Of a stretch of DNA of 64,000 nt, positions 49,762 through 57,621 are shown piece by piece (within the stretch, counting starts at the first letter, position 1; each line of letters opens with the position of its first letter). The notes beneath the pieces are model-generated. The model was not told where the DNA came from. It ran no database searches and worked only from the letters and a program-made list of their open reading frames with translations. The stretch comes from Clostridia bacterium (GTDB taxonomy: Bacteria > Bacillota > Clostridia > Oscillospirales > CAG-382). Made by a program: the position numbers and the translations under genes. The DNA lies in the NCBI GenBank assembly GCA_017447445.1, contig JAFSNK010000003.1, positions 1 to 64,000 on the forward strand. Reading direction: 5' to 3'.

Positions 49762-52395
49762 TTACCGCGCCGTTTTGCCTTCTTTTATGAACTCCCTGCG
49801 GCGGATGAGCTTCATAAGCTCGCTCACGGGGATTATTACCGCGCCGATCGCCGTCGCCATAAGGAATTCCCAAACGGTTATTTCGGCGAACGAGAACGCG
49901 TTTCGCAGCCCGGGGATGAATATCACCGCCGCGGTCAGCACGAAGGAAAGAGCCATCGTGGCAAGCAGCAGATAGTTGTGGCTGCCCATTCTGAACACGC
50001 TTCTCCAGCGCGAGCGCATATTGAAGGAATGGAATATCTCGGCAAGCGACATCGTTACGAACGCAAGCGTGGTGCCGTGCCCGGGCTCTATAGCGTTTCC
50101 GGTGAAGAAGGCGATAAGTACGAGCATCGCTATAACCGCGCCCTGCCAGATCACGTCGAATCCCATACGCCCGGCGAAAAGCCCTTCGCGGCTGTCGCGC
50201 GGGGGGCGCCGCATAACGTCGTGTTCGGCGCGCTCCATACCCAGCCCGAGCGCGGGCAGACTGTCGGTTATAAGGTTTATCCAAAGGATGTGTATCGGCT
50301 TGAACAGCGTCATTCCGAACAGCGAGGCGATGAACACGCTCAAAACCTCGCTTAAATTGGACGAGAGCAGGAACTGTATCGTCTTGCGGACGTTGTCGTA
50401 GATCCTGCGTCCCTCCTCCACGGCGTTCACTATGGTGGCGAAGTTGTCGTCGCTCAATATCATATCCGCGACGTTCTTCGTAACGTCGGTTCCGGTAATG
50501 CCCATCCCCACGCCGATGTCGGCGGCTTTAATGGAGGGCGCGTCGTTCACGCCGTCTCCGGTCATGGCGGTGATATAGCCCAGCTTTTTCCAGGTGTTCA
50601 CGATGCGCACCTTATGCTCCGGCTGAACGCGGGCGTAGACCGAGTAATTGAATATATCCTGAATGAACCGTTCGTCGGAGATCTTGTCCAGCTCCGCGCC
50701 GGTAAGCGCCTGCGAGCGGTCCTCTATAATGCCGAGCTCCTTGCCGATGGCGACCGCCGTGTCGATGTGGTCGCCGGTGATCATTACCGGGCGCACGCCC
50801 GCCATGCGGCAGCGCTCTACGGCTGCGGCGACTTCGGGGCGGATCGGATCGATCATACCGGAAAGCCCGATAAAGATCATATCCTTTTCTATTTCATCCG
50901 GGGATTCGAACTCCGGCAGCTTATCGTAGACCGTGAAGGCGGCGGCAAGCACGCGCAGCGCCTTGTCCGCCATGGATTTGTTGTGCGCAAGCAGCGCGTC
51001 GCGCGTTTGGTCGTCAAGCGGCTTCACTTTGCCGTCGACCGGGGAAATATACCTGTCGCAGCGCGAAAGCACCACGTCCGGCGCGCCCTTGGTGTATTGC
51101 ATCACGCGGCCGTCAAGCGAATGCAGCGTGGACATCATCTTGCGCATCGAATCGAAAGGAGCTTCTCCTATTCGCGGCTGCTCCTCCAGCAGCTTGTTCT
51201 GGTCCATCCCGTTCGCAAAGGCAAAAGCGGCAAGCGCGGCTTCGGTGGGTTCGCCGGTAACGCTGCCGTCGGGCGCGACTGAAGCGTCGTTCGCCAGCGC
51301 GTTGCAGCGGCAAAGCATATCCAGATTGCCGGTGAAGTATTCGGTAACCGTCATTTTGTTCTGCGTAAGCGTGCCGGTCTTGTCGGAGCAGATCACCTGC
51401 GTGCAGCCCAGCGTTTCAACGGCGGTCAGCTTGCGTATGATGGCGTTCTGCGAAGCCATTTTGGAAACGCCCATCGAAAGCACGATGGTAACCACCGCGC
51501 TCAGCCCCTCCGGCACCGCCGCGACGGCAAGCGAGATAGCGATCATAAAGGTGTTTATTAAAGTGTCGCCGTTGATGCTTTCGGCGGTGATAAGGTCTAT
51601 CGCGAATACCGCGGCGCAGATGATAAGCACGCCGACAGTAAGCACTTTGCTGAGCTGGCCAAGCTTGACCTGCAGCGGCGTTTTTTCGTCCGCGGCGTCG
51701 GTTATCGCCTGCGCGATCTTGCCCATTTCGGTGCTCATTCCGGTGGCGGTAACCACGGCTTTCGCCCTGCCGTACACCACCGTAGTGCCGGTGTAAAGCA
51801 TGTTCGCCCTGTCGCCCAGGGGAACGTCGCCGTTATCGTGCGCGGGAAGAATGCCCGCGTGCTTGTTCGCCGGGACCGATTCGCCCGTCAGCGCCGATTC
51901 CTCCGCTTTAAGCGAGGCGGCTTCCAATATGCGCGCGTCGGCGGGGACGGCGTCGCCCGCTTCCAGCAGTATCACGTCGCCGGGGACGAGCTCTTCGCTG
52001 GTGATAACGCGCACCGTGCCGTCGCGCAGGACTCTGCATTTGGCTTTCGTCATCGCTTTAAGCGCGTCGATTGCTTTTTCCGCCTTGTTCTCCTGCACCA
52101 CGCCCAAAACGGCGTTAAGTATAACGACGAAAAGTATTATAATAACGTCCGCCAGCGATTCGCCTTCGATCAGCGCGGTAACAAAGCTGATCGCCGCCGC
52201 CACAAGCAGGACTATAATCATGGGATCGGCGAACTGCGCCAGGAACTTTTTCCACAAAGGCGTTTTGGGCGGGTCGGCAAGCTTGTTCGCGCCGTAAGTC
52301 TGCGCGCGCGCCGCCGCCTCCTGCGAGGAAAGCCCCTGTTCTCCGGTGTGAAGGTATTCCAGTACCTCCTCGGGATTGCAAAGATAATGCTTCAT
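49762..52395 (-). CDS. Calcium-type P-type ATPase (P2A)
   Basis: 877 residues from ATG 52395 (AAGGAAAATAAAA before it); open codons farther upstream lie in the promoter. Order of parts: cation ATPase N-terminal domain, membrane helices 1-2, actuator domain with SALTGESVPANK, helix 4 with the calcium-site VAAVPEGLSAVV, phosphorylation site CSDKTGTLTQNKM (Asp338), nucleotide site TKGAPDVVL, hinge MTGDGVNDAPSIKAADIGV, and a C-terminal cluster of six helices with NLITDSLPALGLG. This is the SERCA/PMR1-like form common in Clostridia. It exports calcium (possibly manganese) using ATP. Monocistronic. Confidence 0.95.
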   Translation of the reverse strand: MKHYLCNPEEVLEYLHTGEQGLSSQEAAARAQTYGANKLADPPKTPLWKKFLAQFADPMIIVLLVAAAISFVTALIEGESLADVIIILFVVILNAVLGVVQENKAEKAIDALKAMTKAKCRVLRDGTVRVITSEELVPGDVILLEAGDAVPADARILEAASLKAEESALTGESVPANKHAGILPAHDNGDVPLGDRANMLYTGTTVVYGRAKAVVTATGMSTEMGKIAQAITDAADEKTPLQVKLGQLSKVLTVGVLIICAAVFAIDLITAESINGDTLINTFMIAISLAVAAVPEGLSAVVTIVLSMGVSKMASQNAIIRKLTAVETLGCTQVICSDKTGTLTQNKMTVTEYFTGNLDMLCRCNALANDASVAPDGSVTGEPTEAALAAFAFANGMDQNKLLEEQPRIGEAPFDSMRKMMSTLHSLDGRVMQYTKGAPDVVLSRCDRYISPVDGKVKPLDDQTRDALLAHNKSMADKALRVLAAAFTVYDKLPEFESPDEIEKDMIFIGLSGMIDPIRPEVAAAVERCRMAGVRPVMITGDHIDTAVAIGKELGIIEDRSQALTGAELDKISDERFIQDIFNYSVYARVQPEHKVRIVNTWKKLGYITAMTGDGVNDAPSIKAADIGVGMGITGTDVTKNVADMILSDDNFATIVNAVEEGRRIYDNVRKTIQFLLSSNLSEVLSVFIASLFGMTLFKPIHILWINLITDSLPALGLGMERAEHDVMRRPPRDSREGLFAGRMGFDVIWQGAVIAMLVLIAFFTGNAIEPGHGTTLAFVTMSLAEIFHSFNMRSRWRSVFRMGSHNYLLLATMALSFVLTAAVIFIPGLRNAFSFAEITVWEFLMATAIGAVIIPVSELMKLIRRREFIKEGKTAR

Positions 52396-52452
52396 TTTTA
52401 TTTTCCTTCCGTTTGTTTCAGATCGTAAAAACACTGGTCGTTTACGCCGCAG

Positions 52453-52481
52453 ATTATAGCACAAAGCGCCGCATTTGTCAA
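52453..52481 (-). promoter_or_regulatory. Promoter of the calcium ATPase
   Basis: Minus strand TTGACA (52476-52481), 17-base spacer, TATAAT (52453-52458). Confidence 0.85.
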
Positions 52482-52490
52482 TATACGGGC

Positions 52491-52519
52491 TTTTCAAACG
52501 CGGCAAAACGTGATATAAT
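52491..52519 (+). promoter_or_regulatory. Promoter of the second ECF operon, with the shared CAAAACGTGA element
   Basis: TTTTCA (52491-52496), 17-base spacer, TATAAT (52514-52519). The last ten spacer bases, CAAAACGTGA (52504-52513), recur at 20191-20200 before the first ECF operon. Confidence 0.55.
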
Positions 52520-52637
52520 GAAAAAAAGTAAAAGTTTTTTTCAAAACCGTTCCAAATTTCGCGGCTTTTCCTGATTATACAGAGTGAAAGAGCTTTTTCC
52601 GGAAAAACGCGATCTTGAAAACCGAAAAGGAGGCAGT

Positions 52638-53210
52638 ATGTTCGACATCCCCGACGAGACAATAACCGAATATCTTCTTGCGCGGGACGAACGCGCGCTC
52701 GAGCTCGCCTCCGCCAAGTATTCCCCCTATATCCGCCGCATAGCCGCGAATATGCTCGGCGGCGGATGCGAAGCGGACGAATGCGTGAACGACGTTATGC
52801 TTGCGCTGTGGAACGCAAAGCCGGACGAAGCGCGCGGAGGGCTTTCCGCGCTCGTCGCCTGCATCGCCCGGCGCGTCTGCGCGAACAGGTACAACGCCGC
52901 CCGCAGTAAAAAGCGCGTCCCCTCGGAATTGACGGAAGCGCTGGACGACCTGGCTTTCGCCGTCCCGGACGAAACCGCGGACACCGAACGGGAGTTTTTC
53001 GCCGCGGAGCTGGCGGCGGTGATCAACCGCTGGCTCAAATCGCTCGGCGGGACGGACCGGTTCATATTCATAAGCCGCTATTACGATTCGGAGCCGGTAA
53101 GCGCCATTTCCGAACGGCTCGGCGTAAGTCAGTCGCTTATTTACAAAAAGCTGAACAAGCTTAAAACCAAACTGAAAAACGAACTTGAAAGGAACGGTTA
53201 CACGGTATGA
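52638..53210 (+). CDS. ECF-type RNA polymerase sigma factor, copy 2
   Basis: 190 residues from ATG 52638 (AAAAGGAGGCAGT). Region 2: ELASAKYSPYIRRIAANML, EADECVNDVMLALWNA, and ALVACIARRVCANRYNAAR. Region 4: LGGTDRFIFISRYYDSEPVSAIS and a recognition helix SQSLIYKKLNKLKTKLKNEL. It has the same layout as the copy at 20251 (EECVND against DECVND, linker acidic, no extension) but is clearly diverged, so the two should read different promoters. Four-base overlap with its membrane partner. Confidence 0.92.
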   Translation: MFDIPDETITEYLLARDERALELASAKYSPYIRRIAANMLGGGCEADECVNDVMLALWNAKPDEARGGLSALVACIARRVCANRYNAARSKKRVPSELTEALDDLAFAVPDETADTEREFFAAELAAVINRWLKSLGGTDRFIFISRYYDSEPVSAISERLGVSQSLIYKKLNKLKTKLKNELERNGYTV

Positions 53211-54367
53211 AACACATTACCGAAGATATTTTTAACGAAGCGATGAACGGGCTCGATCCCGCGCTTGTCGCCGAGCATATAAGCAAGCGCGAAGAGCTTG
53301 AATCAAACAAGACGCGCCCCGCAAGGACTTATCGCCTGCGCCGCGCCGCGATAGCAGCCGTCGCTGCCGCCGCAATAGCCGCCGGAGCCGCCGGAGCGGT
53401 ATTCATCGCCAACCGCGCGCCCGAACCTGGCGCCGTTTCCGAAGGAAGCGCCGGGGAAGCGGTTAACAATTCCGGCGAAAACGTTTCCGCGGACGACAGC
53501 GGAGAAAGTGACCCGGACTTACCAGGCACAAGCTCTGCGGAGAGCGGTCCGGAAGCGCTTCCGAGCCCGTACGTCAACGGCGTGTTCTTCCCTTATATTT
53601 ACGTTGACAATTTGTTTCACGATATGGACGTGATAAAAATGTACGTTCAAGAAGATTATGATCCGTACGGTCTTTACGAACGCGGATTCCCGACAATAAG
53701 CGTTTTGTCGGCAAACGGCGAGGATTCAGACGATTCCGGCGACGTGTTTTATACGAATCAATATGGTATTAATATACCAATAAAGTATATGTCCCCGGAT
53801 ATCTTTCGCCCGCGTGAATACTTTGATTCCCATATGTATATTTCGTGTACACTCGCATGTAAGCTAAAATATTTTGAAAATGAGGAAAGATATGCAGTAT
53901 TGCTGTTTTTCCCGGTAATAAAACCGGAAATCGACTTAACACATACAAAAGAAGAAATAGTGGAAATCGTTGAACAGGCGACCGGCGAGCCATTGGAATT
54001 AAAGCCGGTGATAGTAACAAATCCCTATTCTATAATAGATGATGAACCGTATAGATCGGACGAGTGGTTCGGGACTTTAGATAAAGAGCAGATTCTGGCT
54101 TTGGCGGACCAACACGTTATGATGTCGTATGTTTGTTCCGTTGAAGGAGAACGAGGTTATTTGAATGAAAACTATGATTACTACTGGAGTTTAATCGACA
54201 ACGGGATGGCAGAAGATGAAGCGAGATATTATTTATGGTACAATCAGTTAGTAATTAATCAAGACGAGCCGGGTGAGGAATTGCTGAAAGCGCTGAACGA
54301 ATGGAATGAATACCACGGCGACTGCGTTTTTGCGACCGAAGAAGGACTAATTTATTGGAAGGGTTGA
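53207..54367 (+). CDS. Single-pass membrane partner of ECF sigma 2 (possible anti-sigma/sensor)
   Basis: 386 residues; ATG overlaps the sigma stop (ATGA). A cytoplasmic N terminus (1-44, with DIFNEAMNGLDPALVAEHI) precedes one membrane helix at about 45-69 (AAIAAVAAAAIAAGAAGAVFI). A Ser/Glu/Asp-rich linker (70-120) leads to an extracellular domain unlike that of the first pair (YVNGVFFPYIYVDNLF, TKEEIVEIVEQATGEPLELK). From about 53580 the DNA becomes much richer in A and T than the linker and N-terminal part. The pattern is a conserved cytoplasmic handle with an exchangeable sensor. Function inferred from position and topology. Confidence 0.65.
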   Translation: MKHITEDIFNEAMNGLDPALVAEHISKREELESNKTRPARTYRLRRAAIAAVAAAAIAAGAAGAVFIANRAPEPGAVSEGSAGEAVNNSGENVSADDSGESDPDLPGTSSAESGPEALPSPYVNGVFFPYIYVDNLFHDMDVIKMYVQEDYDPYGLYERGFPTISVLSANGEDSDDSGDVFYTNQYGINIPIKYMSPDIFRPREYFDSHMYISCTLACKLKYFENEERYAVLLFFPVIKPEIDLTHTKEEIVEIVEQATGEPLELKPVIVTNPYSIIDDEPYRSDEWFGTLDKEQILALADQHVMMSYVCSVEGERGYLNENYDYYWSLIDNGMAEDEARYYLWYNQLVINQDEPGEELLKALNEWNEYHGDCVFATEEGLIYWKG

Positions 54368-54448
54368 TATGTTATGCTGCGAAGTGGTTTTCGCTTATTT
54401 AAATCAATAGCAACCGTTATATAAAACTTTGATCCTTTTCCCTTTTTG

Positions 54449-54476
54449 CGGGGCCGTGAAAGCGGCTCCGTTTTTT
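54449..54476 (+). terminator. Terminator of the second ECF operon
   Basis: CGGGGCCG, loop TGAAAG, CGGCTCCG and six T; one G-T pair in the stem. Confidence 0.88.
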
Positions 54477-54493
54477 AAGCAGCCCCTTAAGTA

Positions 54494-54522
54494 TTGACAA
54501 ATCCGCCGCGCGCGGTTATAAT
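54494..54522 (+). promoter_or_regulatory. gltX promoter
   Basis: TTGACA (54494-54499), 17-base spacer, TATAAT (54517-54522). Perfect consensus. Confidence 0.85.
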
Positions 54523-54564
54523 TATAATTTGAAGTAATATACAAACGCAGACATGGAGGAACAC

Positions 54565-56196
54565 ATGGACAACAACTCACTTGCCGAGCTTTTATACCCG
54601 GATATAAAAACCCTGCCCGCCGATATGGAGGCGCGCTACCCGGAAAGGAACCTGCCGGAGGGGGCTAAAGTCACCCGCTTCGCGCCCAGCCCTACGGGAT
54701 TCCTGCACATAGGCAACCTTTACGGCGCGTTTACCGACGAGCGGCTGGCGCACACGTCCGGCGGAGTTTTTTATCTGCGTATAGAGGATACCGACGCAAA
54801 GCGCACCGTTCCCAACGGAGTGGAGATCATAATTCAAACGCTTGCGCGGCTCGGCCTGGAGTTCGATGAAGGCGCCGTTTCCGGCGGCGACAGCGGCGAT
54901 TACGGCCCCTACCGCCAGAGCGAGCGCGCGCCGATATACCAGACCTATGCCAAACAGCTTGTGCGCGAGGGGAAGGCATACCCCTGCTTCTGCACCGAGG
55001 AGGAGCTCGCCGCCATCCGCGAAAAGCAGGAGGCAGCCAAGCTCACCACCGGGTATTACGGCGAATTCGCGGTCTGGCGCGACGCGCCTTTGGAAAAGAT
55101 AAAAGAAAAGCTCGCCGCGGGCGAAAAATTCGTGCTGCGCTTCCGTTCGGAGGGCAGCGCCGCCAACAAATACAAGTTCCGCGACCAGATAAAGGGCGAG
55201 ATCGACGTTACCGAAAACGACATCGACCACGTTATCCTTAAATCGGACGGCATACCGACCTATCACTTCGCCCACGCGGTGGACGACCACCTTATGCGCA
55301 CCACGCACGTAGTCCGCGACGAAAGCTGGCTTTCCACGCTGCCGTTCCACATCCAGCTCTTCAAGGCGCTCGGGTTCAAGCTGCCCAAATACTGCCACAC
55401 CGCGCAGATGCTCAAGCTGGATAACGGCAACAAGCGCAAGATAAGCAAGCGCAAGGATCCGGAGTTCGCGCTTACCTATTACCTCGCGCAGGGGTATCCC
55501 GTCGCCGCCGTGCGCGAATACCTTATAACGATACTCAATTCCAACTTCGAGGAATGGCGGCTCGCCAACCCGGATGCCCCGCTGGATAACTTTAAGTTCT
55601 CCACGAATAAAATGAGCATTTCCGGTTCGATATTCGATCTGGACAAGCTAAACGACATATCCAAAAACGTCGTTTCGCGTATGACGGCTGAGGAGGTATT
55701 TGAAGGCGCGCTCGCCTGGGCGCAGGAAAACGACGAGGAGTTTGCAAATATCCTTTCCGCCGGCAAGGAAAAGGCGCTGCGCATATTCTCCATAGGCCGC
55801 GGCGGCAAAAAACCGCGCAAGGATATCGCGAAATGGAGCGAGGTAAAGCGGTTCGTTTCCTTCTTCTATCCCTCGCTTTTCGCGCGGGAGGACGAAATAC
55901 CCCCGCAGTTCGCGCGGGAGGACGTTAAAGCCGTGCTTTCCGCTTTTGCCGCCGGGTACGATCCCGCCGACGCGCAGGACGTCTGGTTCGGCAAAATAAA
56001 GCAGATCGCCGCCGACAACGGCTTCTGCCCGGATATGAAGCAGTACAAGGCATCCCCGGAGGCGTTCAAGGGCTCCGTCGCCGACGTAAGCATGTTCATA
56101 CGCGTAGCCGTTACGGGGCGCGTCAACTCCCCGGACCTGTACGAGGTGATGAACGTTCTCGGCGGAGAAGAGGTGCTACGCCGGGTGAGCGGCTGA
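54565..56196 (+). CDS. gltX: Glutamyl-tRNA synthetase
   Basis: 543 residues from ATG 54565; the ATG at 54553 overlaps the GGAGG ribosome site. Class I synthetase: TRFAPSPTGFLHIGNLYGAF holds the HIGH motif (HIGN), YLRIEDTDAKRTVPNG the Glu site, and KRKISKRKDPEF the KMSKS loop (KISKR). It is longer than most bacterial GltX (about 470-500), with some 34 residues before the first motif and a long anticodon-binding region. A glnS lies downstream in the same region, so this GltX need only charge tRNA-Glu. Own strong promoter. Confidence 0.95.
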   Translation: MDNNSLAELLYPDIKTLPADMEARYPERNLPEGAKVTRFAPSPTGFLHIGNLYGAFTDERLAHTSGGVFYLRIEDTDAKRTVPNGVEIIIQTLARLGLEFDEGAVSGGDSGDYGPYRQSERAPIYQTYAKQLVREGKAYPCFCTEEELAAIREKQEAAKLTTGYYGEFAVWRDAPLEKIKEKLAAGEKFVLRFRSEGSAANKYKFRDQIKGEIDVTENDIDHVILKSDGIPTYHFAHAVDDHLMRTTHVVRDESWLSTLPFHIQLFKALGFKLPKYCHTAQMLKLDNGNKRKISKRKDPEFALTYYLAQGYPVAAVREYLITILNSNFEEWRLANPDAPLDNFKFSTNKMSISGSIFDLDKLNDISKNVVSRMTAEEVFEGALAWAQENDEEFANILSAGKEKALRIFSIGRGGKKPRKDIAKWSEVKRFVSFFYPSLFAREDEIPPQFAREDVKAVLSAFAAGYDPADAQDVWFGKIKQIAADNGFCPDMKQYKASPEAFKGSVADVSMFIRVAVTGRVNSPDLYEVMNVLGGEEVLRRVSG

Positions 56197-56227
56197 CAAA
56201 GGATTTCCGTCTTTCGGAGTATTTGCG

Positions 56228-57592
56228 ATGAAAAGATTTTTATCTGCCGTTCTGATCGCGCTGCTGGTGCTCGCGGTCCTGCTTTCCGCATGTCAGAGCG
56301 GGGAAGAGCCGTCTTCCGCGCCTTCGGAAAGCGCGTCGCAGCCGGCGGTAAGCGAACCGGCTTCGGAACCGGATGCCGCGGAAAGCGGCGGCGAAAGCAG
56401 CGGAGCGAGCGCCGCGGAAAGTATTGAAGAGAGTTCGGAAGAAAGTATTGAAGAAAGCTCCGAGGAAAGCGTTGAAGAGAGCTTTGAAGTAAGCATTGAA
56501 GAAAGCTCGGAAACCGTTCCGGAGTTCGATCCGGCGGAGCTTTTCTCAGTAACCGCGCCGGATCACACCTTCGATATCCACACGCCGGATCAGGCGGCGT
56601 TCCTTGAAGGCTCTCTCGAATCGATCGCGTCTCTTGCGGACGGCTGGCACGAATGCAGCAAGCCGCGCGCCTACCCGGTGGATTTCACGGTAAACCGCGA
56701 AGCCGCGCCCTTCGAGCTCGGCGAATTCAACGGCTGCCGCGCGCTGCTCGACCGGGACGCCGGCTTTACGGACCCAAAGATCATACAGACCTATTCCGTT
56801 ACCGATAACGGCTACCGCATCGAGTTCACCAATCTGCTGCTGGACGCGACCTATCATTACAAGCTGCAGGTGCAGTACGGCGATACCTGGTACGAAAGCG
56901 CGCCCTACGTCTTCTATACCGCCGCGTATGCTCCGCGCAACCTCGATATTGAGGGCGTTTCCAACGTGCGCGATATCGGCGGCAGGTTCATCGACGACAG
57001 CCACCGCATCAAACAGGGGATGATCTTCCGCGGCGCCGCCTTCGAGGACGCCCAGTACGGCACGCATATCACGCAGCGCGGGATCGCCGCCGTGCGCGAA
57101 GACCTTAAAATAAAGACCGAGATCGAGCTGCGCTGGATCTCTGCGGGGGAGATAAGCTCCCGCGAGGAAAGCCTGATCGGCGGAGATGTGAACTATTACG
57201 AATATGAGTTCAACTACGATACTTCGCAGCTTCTTGTCGGCAACTACAACAGTATTGCCAAATGCTTCGTCCGCTTCGCCGACGAGACTCAGTATCCCAT
57301 CTATTATCACTGCCGCATCGGCACCGACCGCACCGGCGTGCTGTCCTACCTGCTTCTGGGACTGCTCGGCGTGGATAAGGAAACCATCCTGCGCGACTAT
57401 CTGTTTTCCAACTTCGGCTACGTCGGCGGCAACCGCAGCGTAAGCAGTATCCAGCAGGCGTATATAGATGTTATAGATTCCTTCGAGGGCGAAACGCTTA
57501 AAGAAAAGATCACCTGGCTGCTCAAAAACAAATGCGGTCTGGAGGACGAACAGCTCGAACGAATCGAAAACATCCTTATTGAAAACGTATGA
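56228..57592 (+). CDS. Lipoprotein with tyrosine-phosphatase (CX5R) domain
   Basis: 454 residues. Lipoprotein signal with LSAC (Cys22), then a long acidic Ser/Glu linker (23-100) including four 8-residue repeats of the type ESIEESSE. Residues about 110-230 form a fibronectin-like segment (YRIEFTNLLLDATYHYKLQV). A tyrosine phosphatase domain related to Y_phosphatase3 follows: NVRDIGGRFIDD, GMIFRGAAFED and the signature loop YYHCRIGTDRTGVLSYLL with Cys362 and Arg368. The nucleophile and Arg are present, so it should be active on phosphotyrosine, phosphoserine or a phosphoinositide-like substrate outside the cell. Ribosome site is weak (CGGAGTATTTGCG). Follows gltX after 31 bases. Confidence 0.88.
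   Translation: MKRFLSAVLIALLVLAVLLSACQSGEEPSSAPSESASQPAVSEPASEPDAAESGGESSGASAAESIEESSEESIEESSEESVEESFEVSIEESSETVPEFDPAELFSVTAPDHTFDIHTPDQAAFLEGSLESIASLADGWHECSKPRAYPVDFTVNREAAPFELGEFNGCRALLDRDAGFTDPKIIQTYSVTDNGYRIEFTNLLLDATYHYKLQVQYGDTWYESAPYVFYTAAYAPRNLDIEGVSNVRDIGGRFIDDSHRIKQGMIFRGAAFEDAQYGTHITQRGIAAVREDLKIKTEIELRWISAGEISSREESLIGGDVNYYEYEFNYDTSQLLVGNYNSIAKCFVRFADETQYPIYYHCRIGTDRTGVLSYLLLGLLGVDKETILRDYLFSNFGYVGGNRSVSSIQQAYIDVIDSFEGETLKEKITWLLKNKCGLEDEQLERIENILIENV
56417..56512 (+). repeat. Four 24-bp tandem repeats in the lipoprotein linker
   Basis: Each unit encodes eight residues: ESIEESSE, ESIEESSE, ESVEESFE, VSIEESSE. They lie in the flexible spacer between the lipid anchor and the phosphatase and may vary in number between strains. 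Confidence 0.85.
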
Positions 57593-57621
57593 ATCAAAGA
57601 TAAAAAGAGGAGAAAACCACC

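Noticed and set aside
56417..56512. CRISPR-like array
   Set aside because: The repeats are contiguous 24-bp units in frame within a coding linker, with no spacers.
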